NCBI RefSeq assembly: GCF_003467445.1 | Contig: NZ_QSGS01000004.1 | Span: 1 to 64,000 of the forward strand | Origin: Exiguobacterium sp. AM39-5BH | GTDB lineage: Bacteria > Bacillota > Bacilli > Exiguobacteriales > Exiguobacteriaceae | Length of the DNA: 64,000 nt | Direction: 5' to 3' | Part shown: positions 46,142 through 54,565 of the stretch, in pieces | Layout: each line of letters begins with the position of its first letter | Numbering within the stretch: position 1 is the stretch's first letter | The notes under the pieces: generated by a model | Told to the model about the DNA's origin: nothing | Databases searched by the model: none | Seen by the model: the letters and a program-made list of their open reading frames with translations, nothing else | Made by a program: the position numbers and the translations under genes

Positions 46142-47104
46142 ATGAAGAAACGCATCTACATTACGAGACGATTACCGGAAGAGGCGGTGGCACCACTGCG
46201 CGACAAGCACGAGGTCCGCATGTGGGAGGAAGAGGCGAAGGGTGTACCGCGCGACGTGTTAGTGGAAGAAGCGGCATCGGCCCATGCGCTTTGGACGATG
46301 CTCAGTGACACGGTGGATCGTGAATTGATTGAACAGGCTCCAAATCTTGAAGTCATCTCGAACTTGGCGGTCGGCTATAACAATATTGATATCGAGGCGG
46401 CGAAAGAACGGGGCATCATCGTGACGAACACGCCGGACGTGTTGACCGAGACGACGGCCGACCTCGCCTTCGGACTGATGATGATGACGGCCCGCCGGCT
46501 TGGGGAAGCGGAACGTGATTTGCGGGCCGGTGAATGGAAGTCGTGGACGCCGATGGGGTATGTCGGCATGGACTTGTATCGGGCCAAACTCGGCATTATC
46601 GGAATGGGACGGATCGGCGAGGCGGTCGCGCGCCGGGCCCGCGGATTTGATATGGACGTGTTGTATCATAATCGGACGCGGCGTCATGAGTCGGAATCGA
46701 TGCACGGGTTCGTCTATGCGGAACTCGATGAACTGCTCGAGCAATCTGATTTCGTCATCGTCCTCGCGCCACTCACCGAAGAGACGCGCGGGATGTTAGG
46801 GGCGGAACAGTTCGCTAAAATGAAACCGACGGCCAGCTTCATCAATGTCGCCCGTGGCGAAATTATCGATGAGACAGCACTGTACGAGGCGTTAAACGAA
46901 CAGCGGATTTGGGCGGCCGGACTCGACGTGTATGCCCAAGAACCGATTGCAATGGACCATCCGTTGTTGCGACTCCCGAACGTGACGACACTCCCTCACA
47001 TCGGCAGCGCGTCAATTAAAACCCGACTCGCGATGATGACACTCAATCGGGAAGCCATCATGAACGTGCTTGATGGGGTAGAACCGAAGAATCGATTGAC
47101 GTAA
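46142..47104 (+). CDS. D-isomer-specific 2-hydroxyacid dehydrogenase (glyoxylate/hydroxypyruvate reductase type)
   Basis: 320 aa. NAD(P)-binding GMGRIGEAVARRARG near residue 155, catalytic Arg in NVARGEIIDE near 238, Glu in DVYAQEP near 266 and His in LPHIGSAS near 285. It fits the D-glycerate dehydrogenase/glyoxylate reductase branch that reduces glyoxylate or hydroxypyruvate in the cytosol. Ribosome site AGGGGGAACCG. It follows the GTPase pair after 50 bp; no functional tie is evident. Confidence 0.88.
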   Translation: MKKRIYITRRLPEEAVAPLRDKHEVRMWEEEAKGVPRDVLVEEAASAHALWTMLSDTVDRELIEQAPNLEVISNLAVGYNNIDIEAAKERGIIVTNTPDVLTETTADLAFGLMMMTARRLGEAERDLRAGEWKSWTPMGYVGMDLYRAKLGIIGMGRIGEAVARRARGFDMDVLYHNRTRRHESESMHGFVYAELDELLEQSDFVIVLAPLTEETRGMLGAEQFAKMKPTASFINVARGEIIDETALYEALNEQRIWAAGLDVYAQEPIAMDHPLLRLPNVTTLPHIGSASIKTRLAMMTLNREAIMNVLDGVEPKNRLT

Positions 47105-47132
47105 AAAAAACCTGACCGCAGTCAGTTTTTTT
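47103..47132. terminator. Bidirectional terminator after dehydrogenase gene
   Basis: CTGAC/GTCAG stem flanked by an A run and a T run, between convergent genes. Confidence 0.75.
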
Positions 47133-47137
47133 ACGTA

Positions 47138-47833
47138 TTAGAAGCGACGGATATTGTCCGGGTCTTCGTAGTCGTTACGGAGTGCCCGATCGTCAAGCCC
47201 GCGCAATTTGTTCTCGCGGTCGTTGATATGGGATTCTTTGTCCAACCGATCTTGTTCAGGGTCGACAGCCCGGTTCGGGTTATCGCCGACTGATTCATTG
47301 AACGGCTTAGAATCAATCTCTAACCCATCAGACGATGAACGGTCAGCTAGACCCGTGTCATGTGTGGTCCGTTTTGGCTCATTGAACGGAGTTGAATCGA
47401 TTTCAAGACCGTCGGCTGTATGGTGACCTTGATGGCTTGTACCGTGTCTTGTGTCGTTATACGGAGTCGAGTCAATCGTGAGTCCTTCATTATGACGGCG
47501 CTCAAAATCTTCGTCCACATAAATCAAGATTTTACCGGCTTCGACGTCGCTATAATGGCGGCTGACCTCGTCCTCGCTCAAGCCCATGTTTCGGAGTCCC
47601 GCGTGGACATCCTCATGCCCACTTAAGAACGCCCGGACTTTATCGAACCATCCTGTATGATGCGACGCTTCAGTATGGACGTCCGTTTGACGACGTAAAA
47701 TTGAGACGTTGTCTTCGTGTTTGGCAACGACATAGATGTCCGAGTCTTTGTAGCCTTTCGCCCGTAACTCTTCGACTTTACCAAGTGCCGCATCTTGTGT
47801 GTCGTACATGCTGATGAATCGTTTCTCACTCAT
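47138..47833 (-). CDS. YflT-domain general stress protein with repeated C-terminal motif
   Basis: 231 aa. The N-terminal ~110 residues form a heat-induced YflT-type domain (FISMYDTQDAALGKVEELRA, VVAKHEDN, GKILIYVDED). The tail is hydrophilic and holds three copies of a motif, GLTIDSTPYND, GLEIDSTPFNE and GLEIDSKPFNE, spaced about 28 residues apart. It follows the paralogue at 47847-48362 by 13 bp with ribosome site AAGGAGGAGACG, so they form an operon. Probably a soluble stress protein; the molecular role is unknown. Confidence 0.8.
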   Translation of the reverse strand: MSEKRFISMYDTQDAALGKVEELRAKGYKDSDIYVVAKHEDNVSILRRQTDVHTEASHHTGWFDKVRAFLSGHEDVHAGLRNMGLSEDEVSRHYSDVEAGKILIYVDEDFERRHNEGLTIDSTPYNDTRHGTSHQGHHTADGLEIDSTPFNEPKRTTHDTGLADRSSSDGLEIDSKPFNESVGDNPNRAVDPEQDRLDKESHINDRENKLRGLDDRALRNDYEDPDNIRRF

Positions 47834-47846
47834 CTTCGTCTCCTCC

Positions 47847-48362
47847 TTATAATCGGCGATGGTCTTCTAAGCCAGAATGTCCCCGAACAATTGGGTCATC
47901 TTTTGTGCCACGCGGTCTTTCGTCGTGATCATTGAAAGGTTTCGGATCGAAAGCGATGCCGTCCGCTTCTTCCCCTTTATCGTGGTCGAGCGCACTATCT
48001 TTCTTGTACATATTAGGATAGCGTTCATGAGAATTCTGATCGACGTAAAGCAATAATTTGCCGGCGTCGATGGACGTGTAATACTCTTCAGCTTCCGCGT
48101 CACTAAGCCCCATGTTCCGCAATTCATCGCGAATACGGTCACTACCGTGTAAGGACGCTTTCACACGATCCAGCCAGTTGACATCACGAATCCCCGATTC
48201 AGCGTTCACATCGGTTTGGTAGCGCAAGGCGGAAATTTCCCCGTCCCGCTTGGCTACGACATGCATGTTCTGCTCTGCTTCCCCAGCTTGTTTGAGTTCA
48301 TTCACTTTATCCATCACTTCTTGCTCGTTATGGAATAATCCAATGATTTTGCGGTCCGACAT
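47847..48362 (-). CDS. YflT-domain general stress protein, paralogue
   Basis: 171 aa. Same YflT-type domain as its neighbour (GLFHNEQEVMDKVNELKQAG, VVAKRDGE, GKLLLYVDQN). The shorter tail has one copy of the shared motif, GIAFDPKPFND. Start at 48362 by ribosome site AAGGAGGCACAAC; an in-frame ATG upstream lacks one. A sigma-B-like promoter lies about 55-80 bp upstream. First gene of a two-gene operon. Confidence 0.8.
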   Translation of the reverse strand: MSDRKIIGLFHNEQEVMDKVNELKQAGEAEQNMHVVAKRDGEISALRYQTDVNAESGIRDVNWLDRVKASLHGSDRIRDELRNMGLSDAEAEEYYTSIDAGKLLLYVDQNSHERYPNMYKKDSALDHDKGEEADGIAFDPKPFNDHDERPRGTKDDPIVRGHSGLEDHRRL

Positions 48363-48415
48363 GTTGTGCCTCCTTCGCGATTGTTTCATTTTTAATAGAC
48401 ATCACGCTATTAGTA

Positions 48416-48441
48416 ATTTCCGTTCTAGCAAAGATTCAAAC
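48416..48441 (-). promoter_or_regulatory. Candidate sigma-B promoter of YflT operon
   Basis: On the reverse strand GTTTGA (48436-48441), a 14-bp spacer and GGAAAT (48416-48421). The match to GTTTAA/GGGTAT is partial, but the genes are of a type often under sigma-B. Confidence 0.35.
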
Positions 48442-48473
48442 AAAAAACGCCATCTCGAATCGAGAATGACGTG
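48440..48473 (-). terminator. Terminator of DUF1129-like gene
   Basis: Imperfect stem around CATCTCGAATCGAGAATG with outer ACG/CGT pairs, then TTTTTTG on the reverse strand. Confidence 0.5.
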
Positions 48474-48474
48474 A

Positions 48475-49347
48475 TCAATAATAAATCATTAACGTGTCGT
48501 TGCCGAGATGGCATCGTGTGTTTCTCCAAACGAACTCGACTAACGTCCACATGGCCATGAAGCCGCTGATTCCGAGCAGAATGATTGCGTAAATCGGAGT
48601 CAATTGAATGAAGAACGTCCATCCTAGCGCGAATAGGAGTGGTTGAGTCAATAAAACAAATCCGACATAAATAGCGATAATGAGTGAAGCGAATATAATT
48701 CGTCGTCCCAATGTTTGAAAATGATGACGGAAACGTGTCAATACGCCAAAGACGGCGCCCGTCAATAAGACCGGGAGCACGAATCCGAAGTAGTCAAGCG
48801 GATAAGCCGTCGTCGGTGCCGTAAACAGGCGTAAGCTGAAGATGTCATCCATCACGAGCAACAAGTTCGCGTAAGCAAAGGCTAAAATCATACCAAGCAA
48901 CCAACCGAATTGATTCCAGACACGGCGGGAAGATTTAATAGCTTCAATCTTCGTATAGGCTAAAAAGGAAACGTCTCGCATTTCGACATCCTGGAGCTTG
49001 ATTTGTACTTCATTCAGCCGATTGATGGCCCAATCGAATTCTCGATTGGCTTGCACTTTCTCATGAGGTTTCAATTCGTCTGTTGTCTCGATCATGGTGT
49101 GGTAACGCCGGCGATATTCTTCGTTCGTCGACGGTTGTTCGATTAAGAACTTAGCATAATCGAACGGGTTTTGTTGTGTAAGACCAACGAGAGACTGCCC
49201 GCTCTTTTCCGCTTGTTGAATGTAACCTGCTAAACTATCGAGCAGACGATCGGCTTCCACCTCATTCTTAAGCAGGTCATACAGTTCTGTTCGGACTTGT
49301 TCATAAAACTGTTGAACAATCGGGTTGTTTGATACGTGTGCTTTCAG
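48475..49347 (-). CDS. DUF1129-like membrane protein, start uncertain
   Basis: About 290 aa. The N-terminal ~120 residues are helical and soluble (FYEQVRTELYDLLKNEVEAD, IQQAEKSGQSLVGL), then come at least five membrane segments. This matches the DUF1129/YmaF-like layout of Bacillales. A GTG at 49260 opens the frame formally, but coding clearly extends upstream to a stop near 49377 with no ATG, GTG or TTG. AGAGAGGAA lies 6 nt before a CTG at 49347, the best start by spacing. Alternatively one missing T in TTTTT would link to an ATG at 49362. Function unknown. Confidence 0.6.
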   Translation of the reverse strand: MKAHVSNNPIVQQFYEQVRTELYDLLKNEVEADRLLDSLAGYIQQAEKSGQSLVGLTQQNPFDYAKFLIEQPSTNEEYRRRYHTMIETTDELKPHEKVQANREFDWAINRLNEVQIKLQDVEMRDVSFLAYTKIEAIKSSRRVWNQFGWLLGMILAFAYANLLLVMDDIFSLRLFTAPTTAYPLDYFGFVLPVLLTGAVFGVLTRFRHHFQTLGRRIIFASLIIAIYVGFVLLTQPLLFALGWTFFIQLTPIYAIILLGISGFMAMWTLVEFVWRNTRCHLGNDTLMIYY

Positions 49348-49374
49348 AAAAATTCCTCTCTTCTCATAGTGGGA

Positions 49375-49788
49375 TTATGCCGGGGGGGAGTCATTATGCG
49401 ATAGTGTCAATGATTCGAAGTCACCTTGTTCGATGCTACGGATGAGAATCTCACTTCCTCCCATATTGGTGGATAGTGGAATGGAATACACGTCACAGAG
49501 ACGCATGAGAGCACTCACATCGGGTTCGTGCGGCTGGGCCGTCAGCGGATCGCGGAAGAAAATAATCATGTCCATCTCACCTCGGGCGACAGCAGCGCCA
49601 ATTTCTTGGTCCCCGCCGAGCGGACCCGATTGGAAGCAATGGACGGATAATCCGGTCGCCTCAGCGACGCGTTTTCCGGTCGTACCTGTGGCGAATAATT
49701 GATGTTCTTTCAACACATGCGCGTACGCTTTCACGAGCACAATCAAATCATCTTTCTTCTTATCATGGGCGATCAGGGCGATGTTCAT
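49375..49788 (-). CDS. mgsA: Methylglyoxal synthase
   Basis: 137 aa. Converts dihydroxyacetone phosphate to methylglyoxal and phosphate, a bypass of lower glycolysis under phosphate limitation. Family motifs: [13 protein letters not shown] at the start, [10 protein letters not shown] near residue 35, [11 protein letters not shown] near 55 with the catalytic Asp, and [15 protein letters not shown] near 78 with the second Asp and the His. Ribosome site GAGGAGGAATC. It is divergent from the mechanosensitive-type gene at 50014. Confidence 0.95.
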   Translation of the reverse strand: MNIALIAHDKKKDDLIVLVKAYAHVLKEHQLFATGTTGKRVAEATGLSVHCFQSGPLGGDQEIGAAVARGEMDMIIFFRDPLTAQPHEPDVSALMRLCDVYSIPLSTNMGGSEILIRSIEQGDFESLTLSHNDSPPA

Positions 49789-49928
49789 CTTGATTCCTCC
49801 TCAAAGACTTCTTCTTTTAATTCGTATCACATTTACTTCAGAAAGACACGCCTTGTTTCTTATAGAGAACATTTTCTAATAAAACTATTTTTTCTTTAAC
49901 CCTTTATTTAGGAATAGAAAACACCAAG

Positions 49929-49954
49929 GTTTAGAGCAATGAAAATGTTGGTAT
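49929..49954 (+). promoter_or_regulatory. Candidate sigma-B promoter of TM-helix protein
   Basis: GTTTAG (49929-49934), a 14-bp spacer and TGGTAT (49949-49954). Five of six bases match at each element of the sigma-B consensus GTTTAA/GGGTAT. Confidence 0.5.
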
Positions 49955-50013
49955 GTATACAAAGAGTTAAATAAATGAAATCAATTCAAATAGAGATTGG
50001 AGGAAGATGTTAA

Positions 50014-51570
50014 ATGAACGATACTACTTATAATTTCAACACGTTCATGTCATGGCTGCCTGAGCTTTTGCTCGCATTAGTCATTCTTATCGTCGGCTTC
50101 ATTTTGGCGAAAGTTCTAGAAAACGTGACGCGCAAAGCGCTTCGCAAAGCACGTCTTGATGATCGTGTTGGTGTTAAAAAAGAAGGTGAGCCGGGGAAAC
50201 CAGGCAAAGAGGAAAAACGTTGGACGCCTGAACGAATCATCGGCAAGGTTGTCTTCTTCGGTGTATTGCTTCTCGCATTCTTAGTTATCTTTGAATTTAT
50301 GAACGTACCGGCTGTAGCCCAACCGTTCAGCCAAATCTATGCGGGGTTCTCTGGCTTGATAACAGGCGTCATCAAAGCGGGGCTTATCTTACTCGTCGCA
50401 TGGATTATCGCTACGCTCTTGAAAAAAGCCATTCAAATGGCAGGTCATCGTCTCAACTTAAACAAGTTAATGGAGAAGACAGGGCAAGAATCGACAAGTG
50501 TCAATCAGACGAAATGGGTTGATACCGTAGCCAATGTCGTCTTCTACCTGGTCTTGTTGTTAGCCCTTCCAGCGGTGCTTGATGCGCTTGGTCTTCGAGG
50601 CATCAGTGGTCCGTTTGAAGACTTGTTGAACAGTTTCTTGGCGTTCATTCCAAAACTTGTCGCGGCGGCACTCATCTTCGCGATTGGTTATATCGTTGCG
50701 AAAATCGTCCGAGACATCTTGACGAAGTTCTTGGAAGCAGCAGGACTTAATCGTTTTGCGGAAACGCTTCATTTGGCGGATTATGTGAAAGGGTCAAGCC
50801 TTGCGAAAGCGGTTGGAACGATTGTCTTTATCTTGATTATGATCCCGGTAACGATTTCGGCTCTTGAGGCGCTTGATATCCGTGGAATTTCAGACCCGGC
50901 CATCTCGATGCTCAACGATGTCTTGGCGATGATTCCAAACATCATTGTAGCAATCGTCTTGATTCTCGTCGGTGTCTTCATTGCCAAATGGTTAAAAGGT
51001 GTAGTCGTGTCTTTACTCGAAAACTTAGGCGTCAATTCGCTCGCTAGCAAGATGGGTCTCGGCGGTCGCTCGACGTCATCGACATCGATTGCACAAGTAA
51101 TCGGGACAATTGTTCAAATCATTATCATCTTGTTGTTCGTCTCAGAAGCACTTCAAGTCGCAAATCTCGCCTTTATGGCTTCGCTCGCGACGGCCATCTT
51201 CGCTTACTTGCCAATGGTCATTGCGGCCATCATCATCTTGGCGGTCGGATTCTGGCTTGCGAATATGGCAGAACGTCTCGTTGGCAGTGTGCTCGTGGAT
51301 GGAGCAGGTCAACCGAGCGTCCTACGTCATGTGGCGAAATACGCCATTCTCGGTATCGCTTTCTTTATGGCGATCAGTCAACTCGGTATCGCACCAATGA
51401 TTGTCAACACAGCATTCTTGCTTATCCTTGGCGCAGTCGCCCTTGCCTTTGGTCTTGCCTTCGGTCTCGGCGGACGTGAGACGGCGGCTCGCTATTTGAA
51501 GAAAGCTGAGAAGCGAATTGACGAGACGGAAGTATCTAAAGAGGGTCTCGAACAAGAGAAAGCCAGATGA
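50014..51570 (+). CDS. TM-helix-repeat mechanosensitive-channel-type protein (CmpX-like)
   Basis: 518 aa integral membrane protein. It is built of repeated units, each a hydrophobic helix pair ending in patterns such as LVGVFIAKWLKGVV or FAIGYIVAKIVRDIL (starts near residues 20, 115, 205, 300 and 395). These are the conserved TM_helix repeats of CmpX/MscS-related proteins. The C-terminus is GLAFGLGGRETAARYLKKAE, the motif at the MscS pore exit. It may act in envelope-stress response or ion flow. Ribosome site TTGGAGGAAG. A sigma-B-like promoter lies upstream. Confidence 0.82.
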   Translation: MNDTTYNFNTFMSWLPELLLALVILIVGFILAKVLENVTRKALRKARLDDRVGVKKEGEPGKPGKEEKRWTPERIIGKVVFFGVLLLAFLVIFEFMNVPAVAQPFSQIYAGFSGLITGVIKAGLILLVAWIIATLLKKAIQMAGHRLNLNKLMEKTGQESTSVNQTKWVDTVANVVFYLVLLLALPAVLDALGLRGISGPFEDLLNSFLAFIPKLVAAALIFAIGYIVAKIVRDILTKFLEAAGLNRFAETLHLADYVKGSSLAKAVGTIVFILIMIPVTISALEALDIRGISDPAISMLNDVLAMIPNIIVAIVLILVGVFIAKWLKGVVVSLLENLGVNSLASKMGLGGRSTSSTSIAQVIGTIVQIIIILLFVSEALQVANLAFMASLATAIFAYLPMVIAAIIILAVGFWLANMAERLVGSVLVDGAGQPSVLRHVAKYAILGIAFFMAISQLGIAPMIVNTAFLLILGAVALAFGLAFGLGGRETAARYLKKAEKRIDETEVSKEGLEQEKAR

Positions 51571-51800
51571 ATCAAGAAGCCGAAGCTGCGAAGCGACAGG
51601 CGAAACAAGGCATGGAACAATCGAAACGTGAAGCGGATCAAACGAAACAAGCATTGAAACGTGACACGAATCGTCCCCAAGGCTCACAAATTGATGTGAC
51701 GAACGTAGACGGTCCAGAACCGAACCCGTTCCATGACAATATCACCCCAGATCAAGATAACCGTTCACTTGATGACAACGAAGGTCCACTTCGTCCATAA
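51567..51800 (+). CDS. Small hydrophilic protein coupled to TM-helix gene
   Basis: 77 aa. The ATG overlaps the stop of the preceding gene (ATGA), so translation is coupled. The first half is a Gln/Lys/Ala-rich helix (EAAKRQAKQGMEQSKREAD). The second half is Asp/Asn/Pro-rich and probably disordered. No family recognised. It may be a soluble partner of the membrane protein. Confidence 0.6.
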   Translation: MNQEAEAAKRQAKQGMEQSKREADQTKQALKRDTNRPQGSQIDVTNVDGPEPNPFHDNITPDQDNRSLDDNEGPLRP

Positions 51801-51809
51801 CAGTAAATC

Positions 51810-51841
51810 ACGGGTTCCTGTAAAGGAGCCCGTTTTGTTTT
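51810..51841 (+). terminator. Terminator after small hydrophilic protein gene
   Basis: ACGGGTTCCT/AGGAGCCCGT stem with one mismatch, then TTTGTTTT. Confidence 0.75.
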
Positions 51842-51912
51842 GCTGTAAAAAAGTGTCACTTTTGTCGATATAATAAGAAATAGATTGGCAAGAAGGCAGG
51901 AGTGAAACGCAG

Positions 51913-53391
51913 ATGTTCAAACAGTTTCAAAATACACTCGTCATGAACTATATATGGGGTTCGGGCATCGCCGTGTTCGGAGTAGGAGGGCTGTTTATCT
52001 TTCAGACGCTCCATCTGTCCGAGCCAGAAGTGTTCATCTTGTTGACGATCATGGGGTTATCCGGGTCGATAATGATTGGACTGGAGCTGCTTCTCTATCG
52101 GCATCATGTCCGGCCGATTCGTCATGTGTTCCAGACAGACATGCCGAGCTACGAGGCGTTACAAGAAGCGTTTAATCGAACAAGCCACTTTCCCACGTTG
52201 ACAGTGAAGCGGATTGTTGGTCCGCACTTGTTCGGGTTATCCGTCCCAGCCATGAGTTTGACGGCGTTCGCCATTCATCAAAGTTGGATCGGTATTCCAT
52301 ATCGACTGATTGGTCTAGCGGCGTTCGGTGCCGTCTTGATCGCTATCTTACATGCGCTCATCGAATTTTATTTAACGTACCGATCGGTGGAACCGTTGTT
52401 GCTTCATTTACAGGAAATGAGCGGTCAATTGTACAAACGACCTCTCCAAGCGACGTATCGGTCCATCAGCGTCCGGACGAAGTTATTAATCAGCATGCTC
52501 GTTATCGGGGTGTTTCCAGTCGCTTTGTTCATTTTGGCGTCCGGGGTTCAACTGTCAACGGTAGATCAGGTCGATGCGTATTGGCAGTGGGCGGCTTTGA
52601 TTTTGATCGTCATCATCGGTGTGGCCACGTTCAGTAGTTTTTTGCTATATGACAACATCAAGCGCCCGATTGGTGCGTTGACCGAGGGAGTCGCCGCATT
52701 GGACGCCGGGCGGTTGAATCATATCGACAATCCTTACTCCGATGAGTTCGCCCAGCTCGTCACGGGGTTCAATCAAATGGTCAAGAATGTTACGTATCGT
52801 GATCAAGAAAACGAGCAATTGTTAAATAGCTTATTTGTCTTGTTCGCCGCCACACTAGACGCCCGGGATTCCTATACGGCCGGACATTCTGAGCGGGTGG
52901 CTGCCTATTCTGTCGAATTGGCGCAAGCGCTTCAACTGCCGAACGAACAAATTGAACTGCTTCGTAAGTCAGCGTTGCTCCATGATATCGGAAAAATCGG
53001 CATTCGTGATGCAGTTTTGTTAAAAGAAGGAAAGTTGACGGACCATGAGTTCGCTCAAATTCAAGAGCACCCGACGATTGGCATTCATATTTTGAATCAA
53101 ATCGCCTTACCCGATTCGCTACAGCCTATTATGGCCGGGGTCCGCTCCCACCATGAACGGATTGACGGACGCGGTTATCCGGACAGACTAGTCGGAGATA
53201 CGATTCCGCTTTTCGGTCGCATCATGGCCATTGCTGATGCATACGACGCGATGACATCGAACCGTCCATATCGGAACGGGATGCCGGTCGAAAAGGCGCT
53301 CTCGATTCTTGAGAGCGGACGTGGGACCCAGTGGGATGCCGCTTTCGTCGACGTGTTCGTTCAACTACGACGTCAGGCCATCTCTGCCTAA
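51913..53391 (+). CDS. Membrane HAMP-HD-GYP cyclic-di-GMP phosphodiesterase
   Basis: 492 aa. Six membrane helices lie in two groups (about 15-60, 105-160, 190-250). A HAMP linker (DNIKRPIGALTEGVAALDAG) follows near 250-300 and an HD-GYP domain spans about 300-490. Metal and GYP motifs are intact: AGHSERVAAYS, LLHDIGKIGI, SHHERIDGRGYP, ADAYDAMTSNRPY. It would hydrolyse c-di-GMP to pGpG or GMP in response to a membrane signal. Ribosome site CAGGAGTG. A TATAAT at 51868-51873 probably belongs to its promoter. Confidence 0.92.
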   Translation: MFKQFQNTLVMNYIWGSGIAVFGVGGLFIFQTLHLSEPEVFILLTIMGLSGSIMIGLELLLYRHHVRPIRHVFQTDMPSYEALQEAFNRTSHFPTLTVKRIVGPHLFGLSVPAMSLTAFAIHQSWIGIPYRLIGLAAFGAVLIAILHALIEFYLTYRSVEPLLLHLQEMSGQLYKRPLQATYRSISVRTKLLISMLVIGVFPVALFILASGVQLSTVDQVDAYWQWAALILIVIIGVATFSSFLLYDNIKRPIGALTEGVAALDAGRLNHIDNPYSDEFAQLVTGFNQMVKNVTYRDQENEQLLNSLFVLFAATLDARDSYTAGHSERVAAYSVELAQALQLPNEQIELLRKSALLHDIGKIGIRDAVLLKEGKLTDHEFAQIQEHPTIGIHILNQIALPDSLQPIMAGVRSHHERIDGRGYPDRLVGDTIPLFGRIMAIADAYDAMTSNRPYRNGMPVEKALSILESGRGTQWDAAFVDVFVQLRRQAISA

Positions 53392-53428
53392 ACAAACAAG
53401 TCCGCCCGAATCGGGCGGACTTGTTTGT
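53392..53428. terminator. Bidirectional terminator between HD-GYP gene and azlD
   Basis: Long perfect stem ACAAACAAGTCCGCCC with its complement and a 5-nt loop, between convergent genes. Confidence 0.85.
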
Positions 53429-53730
53429 TATAGAAATGTCTCAAGGAGATACACCCCAATGATGCCGCCGATGACGACAAGCATCAAGTTGGCTCGAAGT
53501 AATGCGAGCGCTACAGCGACCGCCCCACCCGCTAAAGCGGACGTGAGACTGTTCGTCGCACTTAATATGCCCGGAAAAATCAAGCTGGCGAGCACCGCAT
53601 AAGGCGTGAACAGTAAGAAGCGTTTCAACAGCGGCGGCAATTTGACGTTCCGGAGCCAAAGCAGTGGAACGAGTCGCGGAATGTATGTGACGAACGCCAT
53701 AGCAAGGACGAGCAATAACAGACTGATCAT
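53428..53730 (-). CDS. azlD: AzlD-family branched-chain amino acid export subunit
   Basis: 100 aa, three to four membrane helices (YIPRLVPLLWLRNVKLPPLL is typical of the family). It works with AzlC as an exporter of branched-chain amino acids. The ATG overlaps the azlC stop (ATGA), so the two are translationally coupled. Ribosome site AAGGAGGATG. Confidence 0.88.
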   Translation of the reverse strand: MISLLLLVLAMAFVTYIPRLVPLLWLRNVKLPPLLKRFLLFTPYAVLASLIFPGILSATNSLTSALAGGAVAVALALLRANLMLVVIGGIIGVYLLETFL

Positions 53731-54455
53731 GCCTCATCCTCCTTGTATATCAATGCGCCAAACCCTGCTGAGACAATCGTGGCCAAGATGATGCTCAAAC
53801 CCGACGACAGCGGGATGAATGGGGAGACGCCGAAGTAGAGGACGGCTTGTGTCAGGACAGCAATCACAGCCACGACAATGACCGGTTTGCGAGTGAGTGA
53901 TGGGACGAGTAGGCCGATGAACATGGCGTACAAGGCGATACCCATACTCGTTTGAACCGAGGCGGGCAGCCCGAAGGCGAGAAAGACGCCAATCCATGTC
54001 CCGACGTTCCAAGCCAAGAAGGCGATTAAGTTTAGACCGAGCACAAAGTGGCTTCGCGCCGCCTCATCACGTGTCGAAGCGACACTGAACGTTTCATCCG
54101 TCACGCCGAACGCGATGGTGGCCAGAAATCGATTCGAGGTCGTCTCGAGACGCTGGGACAATGAGGCAGACATAAGAAAGTGCCGTAAGTTCAAGATGAA
54201 CGTCGTCAAGATGATTTCCCAATACATCGAACCGGCCATCATCAATTGGACACCGATGAACTGACTGGCACCGGCAAAAATGAATAATGACATGGCGAGC
54301 GTGATGACGTTCGGCATATCAAATGATTTCGCAAGCAGGCCGAAAGCGATGGCGATCGGGATATAACCGACGGCGACAGGAATGCCGGCACGCATGCCGG
54401 AACGGAAGGCGTCCTTATTCGGGATCGGTGTCATTTGTGAGACCGGGGTTGCCAT
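53727..54455 (-). CDS. azlC: AzlC-family branched-chain amino acid export permease
   Basis: 242 aa with about six helices. Family motifs: GIPVAVGYIPIAIAFGLLA near the N-terminus, FAGASQFIGVQLM near residue 70, LNLRHFLMSASL near 95 and FGVTDETFSVA near 120. Forms the exporter with AzlD; no AzlB-type regulator is adjacent. Ribosome site TGGAGGAGGTC. Confidence 0.9.
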   Translation of the reverse strand: MATPVSQMTPIPNKDAFRSGMRAGIPVAVGYIPIAIAFGLLAKSFDMPNVITLAMSLFIFAGASQFIGVQLMMAGSMYWEIILTTFILNLRHFLMSASLSQRLETTSNRFLATIAFGVTDETFSVASTRDEAARSHFVLGLNLIAFLAWNVGTWIGVFLAFGLPASVQTSMGIALYAMFIGLLVPSLTRKPVIVVAVIAVLTQAVLYFGVSPFIPLSSGLSIILATIVSAGFGALIYKEDEA

Positions 54456-54565
54456 GAGACCTCCTCCATTTCATAGATGATTTAATGTGGATTCGAGATT
54501 GGATCACGCTTTCCTGCTCGGACGCAGAAAAAATAGGGTATATAGGCGATAAGGAGCGTGAATGT

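Noticed and set aside
53392..53428. Long perfect palindromes here and at 10892 and 26904 as repeats or attachment sites
   Set aside because: Each lies just after a stop codon with T runs, which identifies them as transcription terminators.
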